Shown in pieces: positions 22,901 to 35,716 of a DNA stretch of 64,000 nt (within the stretch, counting starts at the first letter, position 1; each line of letters opens with the position of its first letter). Location: assembly GCA_012064385.1 (NCBI GenBank), contig QRDG01000919.1, forward strand, positions 1 to 64,000, given 5' to 3'. The notes below the pieces were generated by a model that worked only from the letters and a program-made list of their open reading frames with translations, did no database searches and was not told where the DNA came from. The translations under genes and the position numbers were made by a program. Source of the DNA: Puccinellia tenuiflora (taxonomy: Eukaryota; Streptophyta; Magnoliopsida; Poales; Poaceae).

Positions 22901-23782
22901 TCATAAGACTTAGCCCAAGTGGTAAGTCGGTAGCTATACAAGGAGTGTCTTGGTAGAGCGGACGGCTACGGGGGAATAGGTTTGTGCGGCAGGTACCGGC
23001 TGTACAAGCTTAGAACCCAATGTGTGGATAAAAGTTGCAACCTCTCGAGAGTGTCAAATCTAGAATCTAGTAATGTTCCTACCTAAGGAACGGTGTTGGG
23101 TCCAGTCACACTAGAGTCAGTCCAGTCGAACACGGAGAAATAAATTCACTAAGTGGCCAGAGTTGGCCAAAGTTGAATGAGCAGAAACGTGGACCATAGT
23201 TGGTCAAAAGCTTAGCCTCGAGTTGGACCAGAGTTGGTCAAGCTTGAGAATCTAAGTGTGGTGGATTAATGTTGTGTGGTAATGAGACCCGTTCTCATAA
23301 GCCACGGTTTTCGTCACAGGTAAGTAGGTAAGTTAAGTCCAACCGTTAAGCTTGGACTCGCACCTGCACCCATGCCATGCCATATAGGACCGTTAGATAC
23401 GGTTGATTGAGGATTGATGTCTTGCGAGTACATTCCATGTACTCACCTGGCTTTCATGTGGCCAGATCCTCCTACCCCCGTCGCCGAGTACCCCTTGTAC
23501 GAGAACTAGATCCGGTATCCAGCCAGAGCCCTGTGGAGTTAGGACCTCTTCGTCGCATGCTTTCGCCAATCCGCTGACACCCTCTGATGAAGTCATGTTC
23601 GATAAATAATGTACAAACTGTTGTGTGCGCTAGGGCGCAGCCTTGTAATGAGACCCTTGTAATCCATCGTCGGTTCCCCGACCCTTAATAAAGTGGTTAT
23701 GTTCTGTTATCAAGTTGTCATATATTCAGTGCTCCTGGGACTGATATATGGGGTAACTCGATCTCCGGATCGGGGTGCCACA
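19936..23782 (+). repeat. RE1 3' LTR (3847 bp)
   Basis: It has the same ends as the 5' LTR and is colinear with it. Most parts are nearly identical, but several blocks (for example 21281-21540 and 21640-21780) differ strongly from the 5' copy. The TATA box is at 21272-21278. It is followed by the target duplication CAAAT. Confidence 0.92.
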
Positions 23783-23869
23783 CAAATATATATAACTTTG
23801 ATAGTTACATGGAGATCACAATTACCGGGACTAAGCCCGTCTATTCGATTACACGGCCCGGGATCATCG

Positions 23870-26800
23870 GTTGCGCATATTATTCACACTAAATTCTCCG
23901 GCGTCGTCTACCATCTCTTTCATAAAAAATCCCGCCAGTTTCTCTGCAATTGCTATTACGCGTTGCTCCGGTAGGACCTTTTCCCGCATTCTCTCGAACT
24001 ATATAAGAAAAGGAGATCAATATGAACATCAATCATGATAACAAAAAGTGAGTTAATAAAATAATGTTGTGAATGTATTTCTTACATCGACTCTATAATC
24101 TTTGTGCTAAGTGGTAAACGTGCGAATAAACTCGCAAACGTAGTATCCACATAGATGCGTCCCCGATGGCTGCCTCACACACTTTGCGAGAATAGAATTC
24201 AATCAAAATAATAATCTAGCATCAAAATAATAACTGTATTGAAACTAGAAGTAAAGAGATGCGCGGTCATATCTCGTACTACTTATCGAGACCGGAGTAA
24301 ACGTCAGCTTCTCACTAAAGGAACCCGTCACCACACTCTTGAACCAGTTCCAAACCCTGCCCGGTAAAGAAAATGAATTTATGAATGAGTTAATTCATTA
24401 CGTGATATCTCATGAAATCAATGAAAGAAACCGATATAGCACGAATATTACCTATGGAGCATGTCCTGCATGTTGCGGAACTCTTCCAGGTTTCTCTTTA
24501 ATGGGTCCATGACATCAACTATTCCCTTATCAACTCGAATGTCTAGCAAAATCCAGTGAAAGCTGCACACGTTTATATATACATAAGTAACCCATCAATT
24601 ACACTTAACATCGAGTAAGCAAAAGTGAATGTGTACAATAGAGTAAGACCCTCACTTGAAGTTGTAAGGAAACAATATGTGGTCATAGAAATGTTGCTCC
24701 GTTAGAAACCTTAGAAGGTTTCCCGCCATCTCGTCGGGTTTCGTCGTTAGCGTTTCTATATTTACTTTATCTGGGTCAATGAACCCAACACTATAGATCT
24801 TTCTTTTACAGGCCTGCATCTTCATTCTGCATAATATAGAGTACAAAAGGATATATATAATGAGAATAATTACAAATGCAATGAATTGAACAACTTATAT
24901 GTAGACAATGAATTCAACAACTTACAGACAATAGCAACTCATGAGAGATTTGTCTAGGGCGTCAAAATTGTATAACTGGTAGAGTTCTGAAAATTCAACA
25001 TGGACCTCTTCGAGTCGGAAGAAGTACTCTTGTGGGACTTTCGCCACGATCATTATTCTGTCCCCCTTTACCTCTCTCAAGTACCATTCATGCAAATTTC
25101 GCATGTGTGTTGGCAGTTGTTTCAACTTCTGTTCGCTGACCAAAGGCTTCCCTGGGACATATGTAGGGACTACATCAGCCGTGGGTAACTTGTCGTCTTG
25201 GGAACCTAGCAGTTCAGCAACAGTCACACCCATAGCGGCCGCCAACTTTGCAGCTTCTCCCATATCCTGCTGCAGCACCTGGGGAACTTCTTTGGATAAC
25301 ACCTTGAGGGGTGGGATCGATTGTTTGGCCTGTTGTCCGAGCTGGGGAATGTCCCTTCTTTTCCCGCTTGCACTTTTACTTGAATTGCTCTTCGCCGCTT
25401 CCTTCTGAAGTTGACGTGCATAGTCATTTGGCTTATGGTGCAACTCATATTGCGATTTTGTGTTAAGAAAATCAACTGCCCACGCTTTTTGCTTCTCGGT
25501 GTATACCGGGGCGGGCTCTGTTTTCTTCTTTGCAAAATGCGCATCTTTTTCAGCCGTTGCAATCGCTACGATTTCCTCGTCAGTACGATCGTAAGGTCTG
25601 ATGGCAAGATTCTTATGAGGTACTCTTGGGAGGGGCGACCTTTTTCGTTTTGGGCTGCTGCGTCGTTTAGTACTCAGTGATGAAGCACGCTTCCGCTTAT
25701 TGTCCTTAGCTGGCAAAGGCGGCGGCGAAGACGGCCGACCCAAGTCCGGTGGCGGAGATCGAGATGGACTCGCGCTGTGTTGATCATAGTCTTGGGGTGG
25801 GCTTCTTGTCGGTGATGGTGACTTGCGACGACTCGGAGGCGGTGTTGGCCTTGGTGCCGAGCCTGGAAACTTGATATTGTTTTTGTCCCATAGAATGATA
25901 CCACCCAGTACTTCTCCGAGTGTCCTCTCACCTTCAGTCCCATGGATGTCAAGCTCCATTGAGTCAAACCCCATTACGATTTCATCCACCCCGACTTTAG
26001 CATAGCCAGCTGGAATCTCACGGCCATGCCAACATGCCTCAGGTGGACAAGGTAAAGCAGTTCCGACCGCCACCTTCAGGGATATGTTCTTCACCTTCTG
26101 ATGGAGCTCACAAGATATCTGCTCCTTGATTCCATCCACGGGGTAGCCGGGACCGCCATCTATCATCCGTGCACCATCAGACGGGACCTCCGATTCAGCC
26201 ACGCTGCTTCTCCACAGAGATGGGCCGGCGGTAATATCGAGTGCAGGATCTTGCAGGCGCTCTCCTCTAAGTTCGTCAATCTGTTGCTGCTGCTTGTCAA
26301 TTCTTGCTAGCAACTGGTTGAACCTGTCTCCCTCCTCCTCCTCCCGTCGCTTCTTTGCTCTCGATCGGCTTCTATAAGTATCTCTGTCTTTGGGAAACCC
26401 AATCTCCCAGGGATAACTAGGGCCAAGGCCTCGTGTTCGTCCTCCGTGTTCTGGATTCTCGAGGACCTTTGTCAGCAAGTCTTTCTCTCTATCGGGACGG
26501 AAATTTGTTTTCCCCTCTTTAATTTCTTTCACCACTTTCAGCCATGTCTCCCTGGGTACCTTAATCCCCTCACTGCAAACAAGGTCCCCTGTATCATCGT
26601 CATACTCACTCCCATGCGCAAGGAAATTTTTTCTTGCCCTCTGTTCCCATTCGTCGCGAATTGGTTCTGGAATGATCCCTTTAGCAAGCAGTGCTTCCTC
26701 TATTTTATCCCACTTTGTCATGGCAGTCACGCAGCCCCCTGTCCCGAGGCGATGGTGATATTTCTTTTTCGTAGCATTTGTCTTGTTTCGTGTTGACTTT

Positions 26801-27568
26801 TCCGTAGCATCTTCTGACTTCTTGTACTTCACAAATGCATCCCAGTAAGCCTTCTGCTTCGCTAGATAGCCTTCGAATTTTGGAGCAATATTGGTCTTCT
26901 GATACTATTGCCATAATGTTTTCTTCCACTGCCGGAATAGTTCGGCCATCTTCTTAAGAGTAAACTCCTTGAATTTGTCTCTCAATGCAGATGTGTCGTC
27001 CTCTTCCTCACATTCTGGGAGGGTGAAATGTGCCATGAGGTCATTCCAAAGACCATCTTTGTACCTTTCGGCGACATACTCATTATCTTCCACCCCTTTG
27101 GGCTTATTCCACTCTCGAACGGTGATCGGGACGCGATCCCTAACCATAACTCCGCATTGTTTTACAAATTTCTTTGCAACCTTTATGGGTTCCAACGGTT
27201 CGCCCAGTGGTGATATCTTTGTAATTGGCCGGGCCTCGTTTGGAACATTTGCTCGATGTGGAGGCCTAAGAGAAGAAACATTCGTCAATTCATATATATA
27301 CAACTCAATTAATGCATCTAATGATCATCGGACTTCATATATATACCTCGTCGGACTTCGTTAAGGGTCCATCATCGGAGCCGTCGCCTTCTCCATCATC
27401 AGAGGCGTCGGCTTCCCCCTCATTTTGGTCGACCTCTTCACCCTCACCGGATGGGTTCAAATACATCGAGAGAGATTCGGGTGGATCAGCACCGGTGGCG
27501 TTGTGGATTATGTCCTCAAGAATTTCTTCTTGTGATAGGTCTCTGCGGATTGGACTAGGTGGATCCAT
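23870..27568 (-). pseudogene. CACTA TNPA/Ulp1-like gene, multi-exon, broken
   Basis: Exon 1 (27568-27347) encodes an acidic N-terminus starting MDPPSPIRRDLSQEE. Exon 2 (27265-24926) carries the plant transposase_24/En-Spm-like region: FVKQCGVMVRDRVPITV, KWDKIEEALLAKGIIPEPI, GLGPSYPWEIGFP, then a coiled coil rich in Q and an SR/RS-rich linker. Exons 3 (24826-24656) and 4 (24562-24452) spell ILFPYNF and FHWILLDIRVDKGIVDV. Further pieces to about 23870 include GTHLCGYYVCEFIR, the Cys region of a C48/Ulp1-like protease. Introns are GT-AG and phases fit. The gene is dead: the frame shifts near 27215-27230, and a TAG at 26907-26905 interrupts exon 2. Such proteins accompany CACTA transposases; their exact role in transposition is unclear. 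Confidence 0.75.
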
Positions 27569-28372
27569 AGTTTCTGCAAAATACACACAATATCATTATC
27601 GCATACAATATTGCTACTAGTACATAAAAATACTACTAAAATAATACTTTATACAAATAGTACATAAAAATATATCATGAATAATATCACAAATACATCT
27701 AGAATAACCCAGTTACATAGCTCGGGTCCATTATTTTTTAAACCTAATACATCATGAATAATATCACTAATACATCTCCCATGCATGAACCTCTCAAACT
27801 AACTTCGACCGGCTCCTGAGCCGCGGGGTGCTAAGCCGCCGGCGCAGCGCATCCAAAGAGAAGGAACCCTCATAGAGTCATAGCTCACATGATAAGGAAA
27901 CCTCTGAAGAAACGACCAGCTATTGCTATAATGCCTATCTAATAGTTACATGTAGCGACGGACATGCTCGTCCTCCTCTCTGATACGGTGACGGACCACC
28001 TCCTCGGGGCCCGGCTCCCTCTGCATCGAGCGTGGCCCACGCGACTGCCACCAAAGAAGATCCGGGTCGACGACATCACCCGGATTCCTCACCAAGCTGT
28101 GCGTCCCGGAAGGTAGCACCTCCCAGTGGCAGCCCGGCGGAGCCCACTCCCGACATCGCCCCTCTGATCCAACAGGGACATCGTCGCCGAGAACAATAAA
28201 CTAAAAACACCTAAGTTAAAATTTCTATTTCTACACTAAGAAAGTAATACCAATTTAACTTAGCAAAATTTCTAAAGTATCAATTTAACTTAGCAAAATT
28301 TATATTTCTACAGTAAAAAAGTAATACCAATTTAACTTAGCAAAATTTCTATTTCTACACTAAGAAAGTAAT
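27569..28372. other. Host CACTA sequence upstream of its gene (left copy)
   Basis: This is non-coding host CACTA sequence ending in a minisatellite with ACCAATTTAACTTAGCAAAA units (28205-28372). RE2 is inserted directly after GTAAT at 28372. The part from 27902 is duplicated on the far side of RE2. Confidence 0.6.
27902..28372. repeat. Left copy of a 471-bp host duplication flanking RE2
   Basis: The segment from GGAAACCTCTGAAGAAACG to the RE2 insertion point matches 44729-44757 plus 46349-46789, about 470 bp once the miniature CACTA is removed, with only scattered substitutions. It contains the unoccupied site (GCTATAATGCC) of that miniature CACTA. Confidence 0.82.
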
Positions 28373-31300
28373 TGTAACAGCCCCATTTTGGTACATGAAA
28401 ATATGAATAAATTTTCCACCTTTTCATTTCCTATTGCATCATGGCATCTATATTTCAATTGCTCCATGGACGCACTGCCGCCGTGGACGCACTGCCGCCG
28501 TGTCCTCCCCTTCTCCCTCGCGCCTTGGCCCCCCTGGTGGATAAGAAGGCCACCTCGGCCGCCTCTCTCTCCCCCTAGCACATTTTGCCCCGCGAAACCC
28601 TAACCCTAGCCCGACATGGCCGGGAGCTAGTTCGCGTCACCGCCGCATCGCCGTCAACAGGAGCTTCCCCGGAGCCAGCTGAGCACGCCGCCATCTCCGC
28701 CTCGTCGTCCTCGTCCTTTGGCTCGGAGGAATCGGACCCGGAAGCTTGGAATCGCTGACGCCGTCTTCTCCTTCTCCGGCACTGCCGCCGCCGTCCTCCA
28801 CGAATCGCCGCCGTTCCAGGCCTCCTCCGCCACCACCGCGACCACCCACACATCGAGGGTGAGCTGGCGACCCTCCTGGACACCTCCGTCCTCCTCCTCT
28901 CCCCCTAGGTCGTAAATGCACCGTAGTCCGCCGTCGGCCGCCGCCTGTCGCCGATGTACGTGTTGCTCCGGTGACCTTTAGGCAGCGGCGCTGCCCGCTT
29001 TGGGTTCCCCGTAGAACGGCGCTCCGATCTCACCCTGTAGTCTGTCCCCCGCGTGCGCTCTTCGTCGGATGCGTGCTCGCCGCCGCCGGTGATCACCACG
29101 CGTGGCCGCGCCGGTCTTGGCACGCGCCACGGTCAAACCTGACCGTGGGCCGCCTCGCCCACGTGGATGCCAGCGTGGCCATGGGCCCGGGCAGCCTGTG
29201 ACCGTGGCTAGCCCACAGCCCGGTGAGAAAATGTTTCGGCCGTTTTATGAATTTATATAAAAGACAGAAAATTAATTCAAACTTTGAAATTCAATAACTT
29301 TAGAACCACAACTCGGAAAAATGCAAACAATATGTCAAAATACTCAAAAAAATCATATCTATCTGTTAGTGTCATTTCTATGATCAACTAAAATTACAAA
29401 ATTGCCTTTAATTAATAAATACTAAAATGGCAGAATTAAATCATTGTTTAGAAAATTCATAACTTGAAGAATATTTATCCAAAAATTATGAATGAGGTAT
29501 CAAAATGTTCAGTAAACAATGAACTACAAGTTTATGTCATTTGAGAGAGTTGTACAATTAAATTTGGTGCTGTTATAATAATTAATTAAAATGGCAGATT
29601 TAAATCACATTTTGGGTAATTCATAACTTGATAAATAATGACTCCAAAATTATGTTTAATAGCCCAAAATGATCAGCAACTCAAGGGCTGTTTATCTATG
29701 TTAAGATCACAGCATGAAACCAATTTTTCCTTTGATGTTATTTTCGAATTGTTTAAAATGATTTAAATTGAATAACCGTTTAAATCACCATTTCATCATC
29801 ATTAATCAAAAATTGCAAACGAAGTACCAAAATGATCAGGAGAACAATACCTATCTAATAATGTCATTTTCATGCATGTAGAACTCATATTTTAGTACTG
29901 GACATTTTGGGTAAATGCTTAATTCACTAAGTTAAATATGGAGTTATAACCCGTTAATTGTGATAATTATTTTAGGGGTTCCATTTAACTTGTGGGACAT
30001 GCCCAAGACCATTTCAGTGCATAATTTGACCATCTCATCATGAGTGTGCATTGCACCTTTGTATTCGTGTTATTTATTTCGTTTCCTGTATTGTTGTGTT
30101 TTGTTAGATTCCGTAGTCGAGGTTCTACCACAATACCTCGACGATCCGCGCGACCATCACTATCAGCAATGCAAGAGATAACCTAACCTTCTGTGCATAT
30201 CTCATCCTATTAGTACAAGTATTTTATCCACCATAATATTGCATTCGATTCTAGAGACCACTTTTTGTCAATGTATAGAGTATCCTATAAATTGCATGTT
30301 CCCTACACCATTACCTGTTTCCCTCCTATTAACCATAGGTTTGATATGGGCCTGAGTTAATTCATACCTGTTGTATGTTATGCTTAGCCATGCTTATTCA
30401 AATGCTTAGTCGTCCGTTGATTATTTCCATAATTGTGAAGTTGATGGAATGTTCGGACAGTGGTGGAAACTTGTGTTAATTAATAATTGCTAAAAGGCTT
30501 GGATGAGTTGCCATCAAGGTTGGTGGTGTTTTGTCTCATTCTTGCCGCCTAGGTGCGAGTTCTTTACCTCTTGAACCAAGACTAGCGTGCTACCATCGGT
30601 GGGGGTATGGGCCCCTTACTAACCGAATAACTTGTGCGGGCGTATCCAAGGGTCCTCTAGTTTGCGCTTTCCATTTGCGTGTGAGTTGACGGTGGATGAT
30701 GATGACGATGATGATGATGTGATGAGGATGGTGGTGATAGGATGTGGCGATGGGGCAGGGTGTTGAAATAGGCACTGAACTTGTCCTGTCGTCACGATGA
30801 CCCTTGGATAGTCTCATGCGAGGTAAAGGTTTAACCGCGCCCGCCCTGCCGGCTTTCCCAGGAAGAGAGCTATTTGATCAGGCAAGGGGTCGGACGATAC
30901 CAGTGGCTAAAAATAGTACACCCCTGCAGGGTTTAATCTTTTCGAAAAGTCGTGTCCACAGTTATGGACAGCTTGGGAATGGACGATAAGATCATAGAAA
31001 ACCTGAACTTAATTAAAACTTGGCAACATGTGATAAAAGGTTCATTTCCTCGAGGGTGATTCGAGGGAGTGCCTTGGTGGAGATGAGTGGTGGTTCCTGG
31101 TTACTGTTGGTTCAAGGTGAACCAAAGAAAGAAAGTTTTACTATCTTATCCCCTTTGAGAAAAACCTTCTGAGTAGTCGGTGCCATGAGTCCTAGTGTTA
31201 CATGAAAGGAAAACTAGCTTTATGCAAAAACAACTACCATACAGCTTTGAAGCCAATCAGCATCGGGCCTATATCGCCCTACTAATTCTTGCGAGTACGT

Positions 31301-31826
31301 CGTACTCAGCCTTGCTTTGTTGTTTATTACTTGTTTCAGAGGAGGACGTCACCGAACAGGAAGGTGGGTTCTTCATAGACATCGACGAGTAGTCTGGGGT
31401 TCCCAGGTGGCAGCTTGGGACGTCTCGGAACAGGCTGGCTGGGATATGTTATTGTAGGCCTCTTAGGCCATAATTTGGATCTTGTTGTTAGACAACTATA
31501 ATTTGCTTCCGCATGATGTAATGTTGGGTCTGTGACCTCTGATGTGATATTTGCTATCTTTCTCATTTATGAGTTGAACTATGATATCTTTGTATCGTAG
31601 AGTCTGTGATGTGATAGTTGTTCCGCGGTCTTGATCTCTTTATTATGCATTGATAGCTATGCCAGTGTTCATGGCATGCTCGAGGTGTTGCGTTGCCGAT
31701 GATCCATTCCGAGCACGCCTGCCAAAGATTTTGGCCTGGGAGTGGTAATCCAGTAACCTTCGACTGTGTAGCATGGCCTGTGGGTTACATAGTATCTCTA
31801 TATAATTCCGGGGTTGGGGCTTTACA
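28373..31826 (+). repeat. RE2 left LTR (3454 bp)
   Basis: It starts TGTAACAGCCCC and ends GGGGCTTTACA. Relative to the second LTR it lacks about 410 bp after CAATTGCTCCA (28460). It includes a telobox-like AAACCCTAACCCTAG near 28595 and a GAT-rich microsatellite at 30693-30741. Confidence 0.9.
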
Positions 31827-31829
31827 AAT

Positions 31830-31841
31830 TGGTATCAGAGC
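31830..31841 (+). other. RE2 primer-binding site, first copy (tRNA-Met)
   Basis: TGGTATCAGAGC begins 3 bp after the left LTR, complementary to initiator tRNA-Met. Confidence 0.92.
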
Positions 31842-32109
31842 AGGACTACCTATAGAAAACCCTTCTATTGGTCGATGTCGAGTCTAGTGTTGTGAAAATT
31901 ATTTATAACCTAAAAATGAGTTGTGAAAACCCTCTTAGGATTCTTTTTGCTCCTTACCCAACTCTCTCCATCTCTGAGTTACCTTACCTCTATTTGTTTT
32001 ACAATTGTGTCAAAGTTTAATGTTCTTGGGGTTGGGTTCTTACCGTCCAGATTAGCTCTTGAGTCTTAATTCCGTTCCTAACTTTTGAACTGTTTTGTTG
32101 TTGCTACAG

Positions 32110-33791
32110 ATGACGCGTTCGGGGTTGGTTGTCCGCCTGACTCGTTGTGAGGGTGTCCGTGGGTTCCCCGCCTTGTTTGCAGCTGCCTTGGCCGGCCAGG
32201 GATGCCGGTGGTACCCCGAGTATGTGGTGTACGAGGAGCACTTCCCGTACGGACATGGGCAGTACTTCTGCGAGGCCCGTGTCCTGACTCTGGATGGGGA
32301 CATCGTTCTGCACCAGGCTGTAGGTGTGGGTTTCACCGAGGAGCAGGCTGTCCAGGAGGCTGCGTTCAACGGTCTCTCCGTGTATCACGGAAACTGTGAC
32401 TACCTAGCTAATGCAGGCTCAGATTTCTATCACTTCCCGGCGGTTGATGACGGTCTGGAGGGCTGTTATGTCGGGGGGTAGCCCCCGAGTAGGGTCAGTA
32501 TGGTGAAATAAGCATGGACTCAGAGTTGACCGAGTCAATGATGAGCCAACATACACATGGGCTTACCCGGGGTCAACCGGGTACGGGCCTACCGACATAG
32601 CCCTATGTCGGATCTTGCATAGTATATGTCGGAATATTCTTTATTGTTCTTATGTGCAGGAAAGGAGAAACCGAGTTAGAAAGTATCTGGCATGCCTATG
32701 TCGGATCGGGAAGAATGAAGCTCTATCTCGGCTTTGGTCAAGGCATACGTCTTGTCCCTACAATCACGGAGCAGGCGTCCTGCCACAGACAAGATGGGAC
32801 GCACTGCCTAACCCTTGACTCGGTGGTCATGGGATGGGCAGTCAGTCCTCCATGCTGCTGACCTATGCAGTATGGGGGAGCAGTGCACAGGAGTTGATGG
32901 ATTGGACATGCCACGCGGGGGTGACGGAAGCAGTCAGAGACCCAGGCATGGCCACAGTGCGGCCTATGTCAGCCCCAACGTCAGCCCTAACTCTGTACCC
33001 TGGGTTTTCCTATATAAGGAGCACCAGGGGCTCCTCTTACAAGGAGGATGAGACGATCCCCAGACACATGCCTAGACGCTGGACAAATACTTAGTCATTT
33101 CCTTGAGAGCTAGCAGGAGAGCCACATAGCCATTCCGAGACTCGGTATAGAGTTCCGAGACTCGGCAGAGAGCCAGAAGCTCTTAGTTCTTCTTATACAG
33201 CTCAAGGAGCAGATTGTAACTCAGTTGTATTCCACATATATAGATCAGACAGGCAGGGGTAGGGGTGTTATCTCCTCACGAGAGCCCCGAACCTGGGTAA
33301 ATCGCGTGTGTGTGAGTGTGTGTCTCTGTGTACGTCTTCACGTGCAAACCCTCCCCGGTACCTCCAGCGTCCATCGGCCCCACCTTAAGCCTATCTATGG
33401 CATCTGTCCGTGCACCACCACGACATGTTACGTTGCTGTGTACTCAGACCTGGCGACTGAGCCAGATCGCAGTCACCGAGCACTTATCGAGCTGGTTAGG
33501 GCGTTGGACCTTCGTGCCCATTAGTGGTACCTCTACATGGTGAGCCACCGGAACACGCTGATGGCCTTGGAGCCGTACGTCCAGTCCGGGATGCTTCCCC
33601 CAGATCTCCTTTCGCCTCTAACGATGGAGCTGCCCGGCTACATGAGCCGTCCGTTGGTGGGTGGCACCGTTCCGCCGCGTGGACCTGCTCGAGTGACCGG
33701 GGGCGACGTCCACACGCCGCCCTATGACCGCCAGCCAGCGAGTGCCAATCATTTCAACACTCGCCCTCTGCGTCTCCCGGGACGTGTCTAG
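32110..33791 (+). pseudogene. RE2 extra ORF, first copy, split by a solo LTR
   Basis: The frame starts at an ATG preceded by TTGTTGTTGCTACAG, an apparent splice acceptor. Codons up to 32468 are intact. The frame then enters the inserted solo LTR, and homology resumes at 33426 and runs to about 33791 with a TAG near 33520. Residues about 18-95 show a dsRBD-like pattern: a helix FPALFAAALAGQG, then YPEYVVYEEH, then QYFCEARVLT, then FTEEQAVQEAAFNGL. See the uninterrupted second copy at 42788. Confidence 0.72.
32469..33425 (+). mobile_element. Solo LTR (957 bp) inside the RE2 extra ORF
   Basis: The insertion begins TGTCGGGGGG and ends CCACGACA, with a perfect 5-bp duplication TGTTA at 32464-32468 and 33426-33430. 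The second RE2 copy has the empty site (GGCTGTTACGTTGCTG at 43140), which confirms the borders. A TATA-like TATATAAGG lies near 33010. No internal region is present, so this is the product of LTR-LTR recombination after insertion. Confidence 0.9.
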
Positions 33792-34186
33792 TACTTCTAG
33801 GAGACAGGGTATCTGCGGGTACCTAGTATCGTATTCTTGCCTTCCTGCATGATGTGCAAGATACCCACTATCTGTAGTGGTTGCCTTTCAAGTTGGAGTT
33901 TGTTGTATCGAACTGAATGACTTGTATCATTCGTATTTCCCCTTCGTGTAATGCGTACTAAAGCTTGTAAGCTCGTATTTGAATCACCTAATGGGTTTTA
34001 TTCCGACTGGCTTATGTCTGTTGAGTTCAATTAATTTCTGCCATGTTGATGTGATGATACATGTACTTCCTCGCTCAATCTTGATGAATTGTGCCGTCCG
34101 TAGTCGCTTGCCCGGGTCTAAGCGAATACTAAATCCCTAACCATTCGGAGATAGATACTAACTGTGTCCTTGTTTACATCTCCAGA

Positions 34187-35716
34187 ATGGCTCCTACCCG
34201 TCGTGCAGGCACAAGCGATGCTGAGCCACCACCGCCACCCTCTATGGCGGAGGTTCTGATGGCCATCGAAGATAACCGCCTACGCAACAAGCGTCTGCTC
34301 TAGCAGTTGGTGCAGCAGGGTGCACGGAGGAACAATGAATGCCACAATCTCACTGACTTCCTGCGGTCACAGCCTCCCACTTTCGCGTTCGCTAAGGAGC
34401 CACTGGATGCTGATGATTGGCTGCGTACCCTTGAGCGCAAGTTCACCGCCTTGCATGTTCCGGCTGCTGAGCAAGTGAACTTTGCGACCTACCTTCTGAC
34501 TGGAGTCGCTGGTTCTTGGTGGGAAAGCCATGCTGCTATGTCTGCGGCTAGCCATGTGTTCACATGGGCTGAATTCCGCACTGCCTTCTGTGCCGCTTAC
34601 ATTCCTAAGCCCGTCATGGACCTAAAGAGGAGGGAGTTCCTGGATCTGAACCAGGGACGCATGGATGTCCAAGCTTATGGGCGGGAGTTCAACCACCTGT
34701 CTCGCTACGCCCCGCGGGACGTGACCAATGATGAGGACAAGCAGTATCTATTCCGCAAGGGACTGACTCCGCGACTCCGTTATGAGCTGTTGTACTTCAA
34801 GTTCCATTCTTATCAGGAGCTGTACAACCAGGCTCTCACTCTGGAGCAGGGTAGGAAGGAACTGGAAGCTTCTAAGAGGCCTGTGCAGGGGGGCCATCAA
34901 AGCTCCACTTCTTCTGAAGCCAAGAAGCGCAGGGTCTTCGTGCCTTACAGCGTGATGCTCTGTGCTCCTTTCATGCCAAGGCCCTCAGGATTCAGGCCAG
35001 CTCCGCCTCACCCAGCTACTTCGACCTTGGGTGCGGCTGGAAATTGGCTTCGTCCTCAGCTGCCTGCACCACCGAGGCTCACTTGCTACAACTGTGGCCA
35101 GCCGGGTCACTACTCAAGGGAGTTTCCTCAGAAGGCACCTACTACCGCAACACCTGCACCAGCTCCCTCTACACCAGCAGCCAAGGCTATGACTATCAGC
35201 CGTGGTCGCCTGAACCACGTCTCTGCTGAAGAAGCCGAAGAGGACCCCGGTGTTCTCATGGGTACGCTTCGAATTAATGGATATCCCGCTTCGGTCTTGT
35301 TTGATTCAGGAGCATCGCATTCATTCATATCCATAGCTTTTGCACATAACCACCAAATACCGTTTGTGAACATGGAATCCCCTCTAGTGGTTAAGACACC
35401 AGGTTCTAATTGGCAAACTAACTGGATGGCTCCGGAGGTCCAGATTTGCGTAGGCTCTTGGTCTTTTCCTTTCCAGTTGATAGCCCTGAAGTCAGATGGT
35501 ATAGATGTCATTCTGGGTATGGACTGGCTAGTCAAATATCAAGCTAACTTGAACTGTGCTGCCAAGTCGGTTACAGTGATCCACGCAACCATCAGGCTAG
35601 TCAGTTACTGGTCCCCTTCATCCGCAACTCCATCAGCTGCCACTCCTCTATCTCCGGAGATCAGTCTATATTTCATGGAAGGTATCACCCCACCTAAGAT
35701 GCATGAGGTAGGGTAG
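34187..35716 (+). pseudogene. RE2 gag-protease, first copy, with stop and damaged zinc knuckle
   Basis: The start ATG follows ACATCTCCAG, again acceptor-like. After 38 codons a TAG at 34301-34303 interrupts the frame, where the second copy has GAG. The Gag core (LDADDWLRTLERKF, GSWWESHAAM, FTWAEFRTAF) is followed by the zinc knuckle CYNCGQPGHYSREF. Its fourth ligand Cys is replaced by Phe near 35125. The aspartic protease active site reads VLFDSGASHSFIS near 35300. The frame ends at TAG 35714-35716, where the pol frame is offset by one, so a frameshift separates gag-protease from reverse transcriptase. Confidence 0.85.

Larger units (their letters stand above)
13437..23782 (+). mobile_element. 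RE1: non-autonomous Ty3/gypsy LTR retrotransposon, 10.3 kb
   Basis: The element has two 3.8 kb LTRs starting TGTCACATCCCG and ending GGTGCCACA, a 5-bp target duplication CAAAT (13432-13436 and 23783-23787), a tRNA-Met primer site and a polypurine tract. Its 2.69 kb internal part encodes an extra ORF, then a gag with one premature stop. Only the first codons of protease and the last codons of integrase remain of pol. Long LTRs and the integrase tail resembling EEATWERE point to a Tekay/Del-type chromovirus ancestor. It must rely on enzymes from a relative. Confidence 0.92.

Noticed and set aside
28575..28921. Arg-rich minus-strand frames in the RE2 LTRs (also 39269-39629)
   Set aside because: GC-rich LTR sequence with shifts between the two LTR copies; no conserved product.
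30693..30741. GAT-rich microsatellite as a functional site
   Set aside because: It is ordinary LTR sequence repeated at 41372-41420, with no sign of a specific role.
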